Source: Incurvaria masculella
Taxonomy: Eukaryota > Arthropoda > Insecta > Lepidoptera > Incurvariidae
Direction of reading: 5' to 3'
Assembly: GCA_946894095.1 (NCBI GenBank)
Contig: OX335657.1
Location: forward strand, 14,880,001 to 14,944,000
DNA length: 64,000 nt
The notes under the pieces: model-generated
The model's database searches: none
What the model was told of the DNA's origin: nothing
The model's input: the letters and a program-made list of their open reading frames with translations, nothing else
Made by a program: the position numbers and the translations under genes
Shown: positions 42,458 through 52,699 of the stretch, piece after piece
How positions within the stretch are numbered: position 1 is the first letter of the stretch
How the letters are laid out: the number at the start of each line of letters is the position of its first letter

Positions 42458-42804
42458 GAGCTGGTAGTCTAAGTTGTCACCTAAATTGTCGTTACGGCAA
42501 ACCGATCGACTGGCGTTTTCAATTGTATGGAGAAATTGAAAAGCGCGCGCAGCGGGCGTTAAGCGAACTAACATTTGCGAGTCCGAGCTTGATTTGACAG
42601 CTTACTCAATGTTGCCGTAAATACGTCGACGTTGCCGTTTACGTCCAATCCGCGTTTTCATACAAATCGGAAGTCCGCGTTTGACTTTGACAGCTTGAAG
42701 AAGTGAAACCACAGAATATCTAGTAAAAACTTGTATGGAGTTTGGAGAAAACGCCAGTCGATCGGTTTGCCGTAAACGCCAATTTAGGTGAGAACTCAGA
42801 CTGA
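42458..42804 (-). repeat. Fold-back repeat (TAGTCTCAGTTGTCACC family)
   Basis: Ends GTCACCTAAATTGTCG and GCCAATTTAGGTGAGAAC are inverted, with AAACCGATCGACTGGCG and CGCCAGTCGATCGGTTTG inside them. Related copies lie at 43111-43413, 50663-50909 and 60459-60793; partial pieces at 4105-4275 and 5612-5860. Confidence 0.7.
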
Positions 42805-43110
42805 CCACTCTGATCTAGATCTATAACAAATTGGATGCATCACTGGACGCAAACCAAGCATGTTCAACTCAAACTAATCAAAACTTTTTACTGAATGTCC
42901 TGTAAGTTGGACGGATTGTAAAAGAAAATATAAGAGCTAAAAAAAAACATAAGATGTTTTCTATTATCGGTTGTTTTCAACTATCCAGGGTGCACTAGGG
43001 CGAAGACATCGGAAAAAAATATTCCTTTGCACACAACACAATGCACTATGCAATTTTGCAGCATGGTCATCAGTCGATCAGCGCTCCGTACTGCATTGCA
43101 TGACATGAGC

Positions 43111-43413
43111 GCCTAGTCCGACTTGTCACTTAAATTGGCGTTTAACCCATACCTATCGACAAGGGTGTTCAAATGTATGCAGAATTGAAGAGCGCTTGGG
43201 AGTCTGAGTTTGAATTGACAGTTTATGCATACTCGCTGTAAATACGTCAAACTCGGACTACCGATTTTTCATATAAATCCATAGTCCTAGTTTAATTCTG
43301 ACAGGTTGTTGAAGTAAAACCACGGAATATGAAGTAAAACTTGTTTGAGATTGACGTTTTTACGTAACTACCTAGTTGCGTAAACGCCAATTTAGGTGAG
43401 AACTCGGACTGAC
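43111..43413. repeat. Fold-back repeat, same family
   Basis: TAGTCCGACTTGTCACTTAA at the left and TTTAGGTGAGAACTCGGACT at the right are inverted; the interior keeps GTCAAACTCGGACTACCG. Confidence 0.6.
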
Positions 43414-43714
43414 CATACAGGACTTAAGAAGCAGTGACTCAAGGACACAAGTGCAATATATTCACTCACAACGGATGTTAATACTTGCCACGAGACTGAT
43501 AACACAAGTACATGTTAAGCTCTTTATCAATGCATCGGTGTTTTAAAAAAAATATAAAGCTAATACATATTTGCGAACATGTTAAAGAGGATTTACCTTT
43601 CATTCATGCAACAATTTACAAACAATGTACAAATTCATAATCTGTAACATTTTTTATGCCATTTTTAACAGAGCACTTTTAGAAATATTTTAAAACTTAC
43701 GCGGGACATAACTA

Positions 43715-43813
43715 CAATATTTAGTTTGACGGCTTACCGCGCGTGTGACTCCGAAACGTCGAGCAGCACGTCCTGCTCCTCACACGCGCGGTAAGCCGTC
43801 AAACTAAATATTG
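43715..43813. repeat. Perfect 34-bp inverted repeat with nested hairpin
   Basis: Arms 43715-43748 and 43780-43813 are exact reverse complements (arm contains GACGGCTTACCGCGCGTGTG). The 31-base loop holds a second inverted pair GAGCAG and CTGCTC. Confidence 0.88.
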
Positions 43814-45109
43814 CACTTTTAGAAATTTACCAACAGTGTATTGTGAATTTGAATGTGTAATATAAAGATTTTTTCTCTACGTCTCCAAAAGCGAAAAGTC
43901 CACACGCATGCTGTTTGGGGCCTGATGACATGTAATAAAAATAATATATCATTTATACTTTGGAGGCAGCCCAATATACATATAGAAAAATTACAACAAT
44001 GGGTAATACTTTTTAAATACCTATCTGGACCTGGAGAACAAAATGGTTAATGACAAATCTTCCTATCCGAAGATTTATTTCAGAATATAATTTATGATTG
44101 ATATTTTGACTACATTGCTAAGTTTTCATTTTTTTACATCCGACGACATTTTGAAGATCTCATTTAGATTTTTTCGTTTATGAATGAAATTTTAAAAAAT
44201 ATTGCCTAACAGACACCATCGCATATCGAACCTAACAGCATATACTCAAGCTCCGAGGTTGGATTAGGCCTAAAGGGCAAAGTAAAAAAAGTATCTAAGC
44301 CTGAGACAAATGTAAGATGTAAATTGAGTTATTTAAAATTTTAGCACACAGTAGCTTACATTGATAAATAGTCAGCTAATAAATAATTATTTGTTTATAA
44401 ACATAAACAACAAATTAATTTGTATAAATATGGTTAAATCATTGTCATCTATTCTGGATAAATATGTTTATAGTTCAAAATTAATAAACGAAAATGACTT
44501 GTGGTGTAGTTTCTTGTCAGGTTTTCTTTTTCAATCCTGTTCTTCGCTCAGTGTAATATGCATAAACACTTTAAAAGCCTCTTTGAAATAGATTAAAGTG
44601 TACTTTTTAGGAAGAGAAAAAATTACTTTCTGGTGGAGTTTGTTGGAGGATTTTTGTTCATACGGTATAATAAAACCCACACATTTCATTTAATGTAAGA
44701 TTAAACTAAAATTTTACCAGTCCGAGTGTCGAAGGAGCCACAGAGGACCAACAATAACAATACATAATCCAACCGTCTAAAAATAGTATATAAATGAATA
44801 AAAGAATTTTAGCCTTTGTACGCCTCGCAGAAAAAAAAAACAAATGACACCGTTTTTCGATGCGGGAAAATTCCGTGATAATTCCAAAATAGCTTCAAGG
44901 CAAAAAATACTCACATAATTTTATTTCTTACACAGAAAAAAACATTCACTGTTCGCTGTGCCATAGGCTTTGCTAATAAACTCTATGAGGCCAAATTTAA
45001 ATAAATATAAAAAAAAATCTTCACCAAAAACTTTCATTAACAACATCAACAAATGAAAAATATTTCTAAAAGTAGAAAAAAATATATACAACTTATCAAT
45101 ATTATTATT
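43814..45109. other. Intergenic DNA, no recognised feature
   Basis: AT-rich, with no supported gene or repeat end. Confidence 0.4.
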
Positions 45110-45735
45110 TGAGAATGGTCCATAAGCTGCGGCCTCCATACAAACATAGCTTGGCAATCATTTAAAAACTTCTTGGTCGGTTGCGTTAACAATCAGTCAA
45201 TCAATATCTGTGTCTGCATATTTTTTTATTTTTCTTTACTAAAAACCGAGTCAAATAACAAGAACATCTTTATATAATACATACGTTATTTTCTGATGAT
45301 ACTCTTGAGGTTACCGCGGTCGTTAGACATGTTTGAAAAATGTTACGGCTTTTCACGCGGCAGGTAGAGATATTCTCCGACGTTTCGAGCTAATCATTCA
45401 GCCCGTTGTCAAGGAGGCATCCGCCGCGCTCGTGCGCAGCAGACGACTCAATGTAATGTAATGTCGTCATCCGCCGCGCACGAGCGCGTGCCTCCTTGAC
45501 AACGGGCTGAATGATTAGCTCGAAACGTCGGAGAATATCTCTACCTGCCGCGTGAAAAGCCGTAACATATTTCAAACACGTCATTTTCTGATTGACCCTG
45601 GACACTTGCATATTTGGAAAAAAAGGAAAGACAATAAATATTATTTAGACTAAAAAACAAGTGTTTTAAGGAAAGTCTTAACTACATTTGAATGGAGCGT
45701 GTAAGTTTTGGATGCTTACGGGTCGATGGACCACC
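45110..45735 (+). mobile_element. Diverged CGGCCCGTAAGC-family MITE with nested fold-back
   Basis: The left end GAATGGTCCATAAGC is degenerate; the right end is GCTTACGGGTCGATGGACC before TTAA 45736-45739. A near-perfect 256-bp fold-back at 45326-45581 interrupts it. Confidence 0.6.
45326..45581. repeat. Near-perfect 256-bp fold-back
   Basis: Arms of about 115 bases share CACGCGGCAGGTAGAGATAT, TCTCCGACGTTTCGAGCTAA and GCCCGTTGTCAAGGAGGCA with their reverse complements. The loop is TCAATGTAATGTAATGTC. Small differences lie only near the loop. Confidence 0.88.
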
Positions 45736-46166
45736 TTAAGTAACTTTTCAGAATGGCAAAATCTGCAAACACTTTAAGGGCGTGATAAGAGCTGTTTGCG
45801 TTCAGTTTGATAAAGACCTAAGTAAAACAATATTTAATTATATTTAAAAATAACCGCAACCAATTCCGATGATAAAAAAGTAAATATGTAGATTGCTGGT
45901 CTAGCTATAATTTGATAAAACTGTTAGTCTCTAGTACTTTATCTTCTCAAATGAGAAACACTTCAAAAACGTTTATAGAAAACGTTTGAAAAGAGAATAT
46001 GAGCGCCAGGTATTTACCATTATAGGTTTCAAATATAGCTAGACCATCAATGCATCTTGCATTCTATTCAAATTCCAAAATGAGTAGTTATTAAAAAAAA
46101 TATAAAATATGGTTTCACTTACGCCCTCATGGACTTGAAGGCAATCAGGTGTTGTCACGCCCTTAA

Positions 46167-46503
46167 GAACGGTATGTAAGCTATGCTTCCCATACAAACG
46201 TAGTTTACTAATCATTTGGAAACCGCTATTCCAATTAAATTGATACGTAATATCTAATATCAGGTAACACATATCTGTGTCTGCACGCTTTTGTTTTTTT
46301 GAAGAAAATCTTCATATGAATTTTGTTTTCTCTGTGGCTTGGCCTAGAATACAGTTACGCAAAAAACAAAGACTTGCAGACACAGATATTTGTAGCTTAA
46401 TATTAGATACCAAATATCAAGCAAGTTGGAATAGTGGTTTTCAAATTATTAGTAAACTACGTTTGTATTAGAGGCGAAATTTTCTGATGCTTACGGGCCG
46501 ACC
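46167..46503 (+). mobile_element. CGGCCCGTAAGC-family TTAA MITE
   Basis: TTAA 46163-46166 and 46504-46507. Ends GAACGGTATGTAAGC and GCTTACGGGCCGACC. Confidence 0.78.
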
Positions 46504-46507
46504 TTAA

Positions 46508-47442
46508 GGTATAAAATCTGGTGCACAAGATGCTTGAAAACATTCATTAGCACGTTCATTAAGATAAAAAATTTAAGTTATATTTACATTCCACTAAAAT
46601 CTAATACTCGACCAGTGTATGTTGGCACTTATTTTTTTTACAAGAAATAAACTGAAGAAATGCTATTGCCCATATTGTAAGCAAAAAGGTCCAACTTCCG
46701 TGAAAATATAAAAAAAATTTTTTTTAAATACCCTTATTATTATTAGCAATGTAAAGAAAGCTATTCACCATCTAGTATCTTCGATAATGATAAGCATACA
46801 CATGAATACTTTAAGCAGCAAAAACTATCATCTAAATCTATCACCCATGTTGACTTACGTAGTTTACAGGATCAACCATGAACATGTTGCTTTATGTACG
46901 AACCTGCCTGCCCACGTACGTTAATATTAATTTACAATAAATTCACCCCAAATTACAAAATTTTCTCGTAATGTTTTTTGATCGTTCAGTGAATAAACAC
47001 AAACAAGTTACGTTGTGTAATTTAAATTAAATCAAAATGTTCTCTTATCAACTTTTTAATAAATTAAATAAGAATTATTTTAAATGGTCAAATACTTGCA
47101 CATAATTTCTATCAGATTTTCAAGAATATTCTCATGAAAAAATTACAAATTTTTCAAGGTTAGTGAAATCCTTAAAGAAAAATTTGATTTTAATAATGTA
47201 ATCAAAAATGCTAGCCAGCTATAAGCAAAATTAAATCCATGACCATTTGAAAAGAATAAATAAACGACTTTAAATTTCCACTGCCAGCTTCACGAAAAAT
47301 GACATGACTAGGTATAGTTCAAGTTGTAGGACTGACCGCAGCGTGACAGAGTACTACGTGACTTCGTAGCATCCAGCGTGACGGGCGAAGCCTTGCTCCT
47401 GACAGGTGGCCTGTTGGGGCAAGGTTACGCGAGCGTGTTGCG
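46508..47442. other. Inhibitor-2 3' flank
   Basis: Should contain the 3' UTR, but no canonical AATAAA was found on the minus strand in this stretch; a variant signal is possible. Confidence 0.4.
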
Positions 47443-47532
47443 TCATGGCTGGCGCAAGTCCTTGTTCGCAGAGCCGTCGTCGTCTTCTTCATTCTCTTCC
47501 TGTTCTATGAGCTTCCTGGCCAGTTGCAGGGC
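47443..47532 (-). CDS. I-2: Inhibitor-2, exon 3 with stop
   Basis: The acceptor CATCGGCAG is followed by ALQLARKLIEQEENEEDDDG, then SANKDLRQP and TGA. LARKLI is the conserved C-terminal helix of the family. The acidic tail is short. Confidence 0.9.
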   Translation of the reverse strand, partial: ALQLARKLIEQEENEEDDDGSANKDLRQP

Positions 47533-50368
47533 CTGCCGATGAGTGAACAATATTTTACATTTTATCTCCGACACCGGTGCATGGTAGACTCAGGAGTTAG
47601 AACGTCTGAAACGTTGGCAAATTAGATACTAAGTAAAGTGTTATTAAAATTGGCCCATGAGCAGTTATGTCACAAATCTTGTGAAATGACAATATGACGA
47701 AGGTCAATATCCTGTCTGTTTGAAAAGAATTGATTTTGATTGAGATTGATTTAGTTTATGAGATTTACTACAAGGTATTTATTTACAAATGTGTTGTCAA
47801 AAATAATTGTAAAGTATTTTTTATCACAGGTAGCTGGAGATATAAATGTAACTGTTAGACTTGCCAGGCCATAATTTTAAAAATAAAAATGTTGGTCACG
47901 TCATTATGATGTCAGGAGTAAACCTCAATATCTATTATTTATTTATTAGAGAAACTTAACTGTTATTTATGGTTACATTATATGGTATGGTAACATACTG
48001 CACAATAAAGAAGGATACCGTGTAATCATCAACTATCAGCCTCGGTAGCCCAGTGGCCCAACACCTTGCGATTCGATAAGCTTGGTGAAGCACTTCTGAG
48101 CACGGTTAGGTTTTGGATGGGTGACCATTTTGAACCGTTGAGACTTGCCGTGGTTCTGATTCCACGTAAAAGTGAAAGTCCCCTTACTTACTAGGTGGTA
48201 AGGTTAATCCCGCCCGGGTTGGTACTATGGCATCGGCTGTTTCTTCTGTTCTTGTTCTTTGCCCTACACTGTTCTACCAAAAATTGTTTGGCAGTAGCAT
48301 TTAGATCTAAGTATGTATTTCATTACTGTGGACGGAAAACTCGTAAAGTTTATTTGCAGATTCTTCTTTACACAGTAGATAGAATCTGCAGATCATTCAG
48401 TTTTTGACATAACTTAGTGTAGTTTGACTACCAAAGAAGTTTAAATAAATTAAATTCAATGAAAAATTCAATTGAATGAACGATGGTCGAAGCGGCAATG
48501 AAAATTGTCCGTGTTTTCCATCGAATTCAATGTAGCCGAGCAATATAAGGAACGTCCTGGCATGGCACCTAGTTCCCATGTGGTGTGTTAGGCTAATATC
48601 TGACGGTCAGATTGGTAATAGCCATCCATTTCCAGTTACATAAAAACTGTCTATATTTGTTAACATTTTGATAGAAAAAAAATGCTAAATTAGAAGTCTT
48701 TCTCTTTCCGAGTTCGATAAGTGCATTTCGTCACGAATACAAGCTGTTCCATGGTTCGGAATCCATGTAAAATTGTAGGTCCCCTTCCCCTAATAGGTGA
48801 CAGGGTTTAAGCCCGCCTGGGTTGGTAACATCGCATTGGATGAAAGATGGTCGAAGCGGCAATGAGAAATTGTCCGTGTTTTCCATCCAGTTCAATGTAG
48901 CCGTGCTCATCAAGTGAAGGTCCTGGCATGGCACCAAATTCCTTCGGGAATGTGGTGTATTGGGCTAATATCATAACGGTAGTTGTGTGGTATTAGCCAT
49001 CCATGTCAGGTCGCATAAAAAAAAGGAAGTCAAAATGCAACCATTTATTAGTTCTTGATAATAAGGACAAAAGAAACGGGGCTGCAAAACTAAAAGGGCA
49101 CCTGAAACTCATTGTAGTGCATCTTCCGCCTCTTCTCGAACTGCATCCTGTGCCGCCGCTCCTCCTCCGTCTCCTCGTCGTCGCTCGAGTCGGGCGGCTC
49201 GGTGCAGCGCGGCGGCGCGCCGGCCGCCGCCGTCAGCTTGCTCGCGAGCGCAACCGCGTCCACCGCGTCCGCGTCGCTGGCGCCTGCCTCCAGGTCGATC
49301 GGCTCCGCGTACGGCGTCTTCGGCTCGTCGATCTTCATATGGCCGTAGTCCTAAAGAGATTTGCGGATTCATTTGAGAGAATAGTGGAGAATCAAAAGGA
49401 ACACATACCGTCATGCTACTGTCGAGAGCATCTACTCTCTTGCCACGTAATTGGGTGTGATTATGCTTCTCTGAGTGACGACTTAAGGTCGGCCCGTACG
49501 CATCAGAAATTTTCGCCACCCATACAAACATAGTTTACTAATAATTTGAAAACCACTGTTCCAACTTACTTGATATTTGGTATCTTATATTAGGCTACAA
49601 ATATCTGTGTCTGCATGTCTTTGTTTTTTCGGCAAATGTATTCTGGGTCAAACCACAGAGAAAACAAAATTCGTATGAAGATTTTCTTTTTGATTTAATT
49701 TCATTCAGTTTGGATTTTTCAAAAAAACAAAAGCGTGCAGACACAGATATTTGTTACCTGATATTAGATATTAAATATCAATTTAAATGGAATAGCTGTT
49801 TCCAAATGATTAGTAAACTACGTTTGTATGGGGGAGAAAGCTTACGGGCCGGGCCGTTCTTAAGTACTATATCTTGACCAATTTCAAAGCAGGTTATGCA
49901 ATTGTTGTCATGGAGCGTTGTTGTTATACAGCACCAGTAATGGTAAAAAACAGTCACCCATCTAGAACCCAACCGCGCTCAGAGTTGTGCAAGCAAAGTT
50001 AGTGCAAGAGGGTAACAAATTTAATGTTAGGGTACATTTCTTTAACATAATGGCTAACGAAATGGACTCGCTACATGGAACGAACCCGTGTACCTTTCAT
50101 ATGAGGACCGATCGAACTGAAACGGAATAGAAACAAATATCAGGATGTCATATTCGAGTCCCTCTCTGTTTATTATAACCAATGAATATGAAAAAAATAG
50201 AATAGGAGATTCAAATACCTTGTTAGCAGGATGGAAAGTTTCGATTATGTTCATCTCGTCAAAGCGCTGCTCCTTGGCACCACGACTCGTGCTGGACGTG
50301 TCTGCGTCTACGGAGTGCGACGTCTTCAAGATGCCGCGCGATGGCTTCTTGTTTAGGTTGTGTGACAT
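47443..50368 (-). CDS. I-2: Protein phosphatase inhibitor 2 (PP1 regulatory subunit 2), complete, 3 exons
   Basis: Exons 50368-50219, 49350-49102 and 47532-47443 join in phase 0 to 162 residues plus a TGA stop. Inhibitor-2 binds the PP1 catalytic subunit and blocks its active site; GSK3 phosphorylation relieves this. Family motifs appear in order: SRGILK (10-15) for the KGILK site, RFDEMNIIETFHPANK (35-50), DYGHMKIDEPKTPY (51-64) with Thr62 in the GSK3-type PxTP position, and HYNEF...QLARKLIEQEE (128-145), the helix that enters the PP1 active site. Length is slightly shorter than vertebrate homologues, mainly in the acidic tail. The real start is the ATG at 50368; an upstream in-frame GTG is not needed. 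Intron 1 contains a TTAA-flanked MITE and intron 2 several SINEs. Confidence 0.93.
48036..48645 (+). mobile_element. SINE with 5S-like head, interrupted
   Basis: Head and first body part at 48036-48235 (CTCGGTAGCCCAGTGG, GAGCACGGTTAGGTTTTGG, GATGGGTGACC). The body resumes at 48475-48645 (GATGGTCGAAGCGGCAATG and the tail). About 240 unrelated bases sit between, including a stretch similar to 3.68-3.77 kb. In inhibitor-2 intron 2. Confidence 0.65.
48690..49026 (+). mobile_element. SINE, tRNA-head family, head truncated, in inhibitor-2 intron 2
   Basis: From GTCTTTCTCTTTCCGAGTTC to GTCAGGTCGCATAAAAAAAA, the body is collinear with 57155-57500. It ends 76 bases before the 3' boundary of inhibitor-2 exon 2 (49102). 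Confidence 0.72.
49102..49350 (-). CDS. I-2: Inhibitor-2, exon 2
   Basis: The acceptor CTCTTTAG and donor TTTCAG|GTGCCC bound 83 codons. It begins DYGHMKIDEPKTPY, then an Ala/Asp-rich variable stretch, an SSDDEETEEE acidic patch, and ends MQFEKRRKMHYNEFQ, all typical of the family. GC-rich relative to the flanks. Confidence 0.93.
49487..49859 (+). mobile_element. CGGCCCGTAAGC-family TTAA MITE in inhibitor-2 intron 1
   Basis: TTAA 49483-49486 and 49860-49863; ends GGTCGGCCCGTACGC and GCTTACGGGCCGGGCCGTTC. Uninterrupted copy. Confidence 0.8.
50219..50368 (-). CDS. I-2: Inhibitor-2, exon 1
   Basis: Fifty codons from the ATG, ending HPANK at donor AACAAG|GTATTT. Contains the SRGILK PP1-binding motif and the conserved WDEMNI-like segment (here RFDEMNI). 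Confidence 0.92.
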
Positions 50369-50646
50369 TATGCCGCCTTCACTCACGAACTCCCACCACC
50401 ATTATATCTTGATAATATAAAAACTGCAGTACTGTAAAGTTTCCAATAAAATCCAACCTACATTTACAAGGAAACAATAGTAACAATCATCAAACAATTC
50501 AAATATAAGCGAATACCAGTTAATGCTAGATATCGGAAAAGGTTATGAAAAAAATCAAGACATACACCAAAACCAGAAGTAGCCCTGATTTTATGAGCCG
50601 ATAGGAAAAATGTTACGATACAATATTAGATAGGTAGGTATCTTAA

Positions 50647-51274
50647 GAACGGCCTGTAACCTGAGCCTGTAGTCCCAGTTGTCACCTAAATTGGTGTTTA
50701 CGATAAACCGATCGACAGGCATTTTTAAATGTATGGAGAAATTGAAGACCGCGCTGGGCGGCAGCAAACTAACATTTGCGAGTCCGAGTTAGATTTGACA
50801 GCTTCAAGAAGTAAAAGCAAAGAATATCTAGTAAAAACTTGTATGGAGTTTGATGTTTTTACGGTTTGCCGTCAATGCCAATTTAGGTGACAACTGGGAC
50901 TACAGGCTCTGTGTTCCCTAACGAAATGTAGTATAGTAATCATTTGAAAACCACTGTTCCAATTAACTTGATATTGGCTATCCAATATCAGACAGTGAAT
51001 ATCTGTGTTGGCACGTTTTTATTTTGCTGAAAAATCTAAACCAAGCAAATAACAGGCAAAAGAAAATCATTATACAAATTTTAATTAATCTTTTCTGTGA
51101 CACAAGATAAAATTTTTCGAAAAAACAAGAACATGAAGACGTAGACATTTGTTGCCTGATATTGGATACCAAATATCAAGAAAAATGAAGCTGTGGTTGT
51201 CAAATGAACGAGATGATGAGTTAACTACTACATTCCTATGGGGAGCGTTAATTGCTGATGCTTACGGGCCCATT
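50647..51274 (+). mobile_element. CGGCCCGTAAGC-family TTAA MITE with nested fold-back
   Basis: TTAA 50643-50646 and 51275-51278. A second element with inverted ends GAGCCTGTAGTCCCAGTTGT and its reverse complement occupies 50663-50909. Confidence 0.72.
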
Positions 51275-51278
51275 TTAA

Positions 51279-52524
51279 GTAACTTATTGTTAGCTTTTAC
51301 GATCTTTGGTAAGTGCCTAGGGACTTCAAGGACAAGGCCATGTTCAAGAGCGCTCGAAACAGACAAAACAAAGCTAGTGAAAACAATAAACTTGAGTTCA
51401 GTACTTTGAAGGCACAAATACGATGGATCTCGTTTTTGGATGGGGGCACAGGGTTGATCAAATTTGAAATTGCTATAAATTAAGAATGTTCAGATAAAAC
51501 AATAAAAAAAGGGACTGACTTCCAGCGACTCCGACTCTTCGATTTCGGTTTGGTTTACACAGAACCACAGAACAGAACAAATAAATATTTTATATTCGGT
51601 GGATTTCGATGACAATCCATAGAAAATAATTTGACAATCCATAGACAGAAAAAAAAACTGACTGATGAAAACATTCGGTTGAATAGAGATGGTCTAAGCA
51701 AACTGGGTCTGTGTCCACCAAGTGGGTCTACGTCACAGCCCACGTGATAAGAAGGTGTGGCTTATCGTAGAAATAGGATATACTCTTAGAATCTAAGGAT
51801 ATACTGCTATTCTTTTTCATCTAAGGCTAGGTCTATGTGGCTTAGCGTCATTCGTGACATGGCATTGGCGGTTTTAGATTGTGGGACAATATTGTAATCT
51901 GCGGCGCAATTTTCGGGCGAACTGTCGATTCTACGATGAGATTTTGTGTAAAATGTTGCAAACATTACACAGGAAAAAATATTTGAAGCCTGTAGGTGGA
52001 ATTACGCATTATTTGTCAGTAAAACACCTCATATTTTATAATTTGAGTCAATATTCAAACATCGATGTATCGGTCTTGCAATTTGCCGATAGATGGCGCG
52101 CAATAATTTTATTTGTACGATAAGAAATGTTGATCTCATGAAGCAAATTTTTATGACACTTTTAAATCAATATTATTTGAATCCGCGCGAAAGCATAGAT
52201 TTAAATTTCGAAGGTTTTTTATAGAAAAACTAACATAAAATGCAAAAGGCGCCATCTAGTTGTAGTCTTGTAACCACTAAGAATAGCTCTCGGAATAGCT
52301 GCTACCAGAATACCGGTTCTTCCGGTAGATGGATTTAGCACAAAAGGCAGAGCTTGAACCACCTATGAAATGGTTTTCTCCCCGCTTCTCCGCGCAGTGT
52401 CACGCTGCGTTCCTTAGTAATATGAAGTAATAACACCTCCTCTCTCCCTCCCTCCTCCGTGGTTGAGACGATTCGACCATGAGGATATTATATTATATGT
52501 TCTGTGAGGATATTTTATGTGGGG
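51279..52524. other. Intergenic DNA, no recognised gene
   Basis: Contains an approximately repeated GATGGCGC motif (52.09 and 52.25 kb) also seen at 41.69 kb, but element ends could not be set. Confidence 0.35.
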
Positions 52525-52690
52525 GTCTACTCATGAGATTCTTACCTTTGTGTCACTGGTGGCTGTCCAGTGTGTCACACGCTTTCGTACTCATAAAATG
52601 CCAGCTACGAGTCACCCTAGTGTTGTCCCTTTCTAATTATTTTAATTAGCGTGCGACGACACTAACATAAAATTTGTTGGTCTTTGGTTG
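52525..52690 (+). repeat. Dispersed repeat also at 38251-38400
   Basis: TAGTGTTGTCCCTTTCTAAT and the CACTAACATAA tail occur in both places; the 38-kb copy lies upstream of the coiled-coil gene start. Confidence 0.55.
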
Positions 52691-52699
52691 AGTGCACTT

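Noticed and set aside
49109..49531. 140-codon minus frame overlapping inhibitor-2 exon 2
   Set aside because: A shifted frame of the GC-rich exon; the inhibitor-2 frame has the family motifs.
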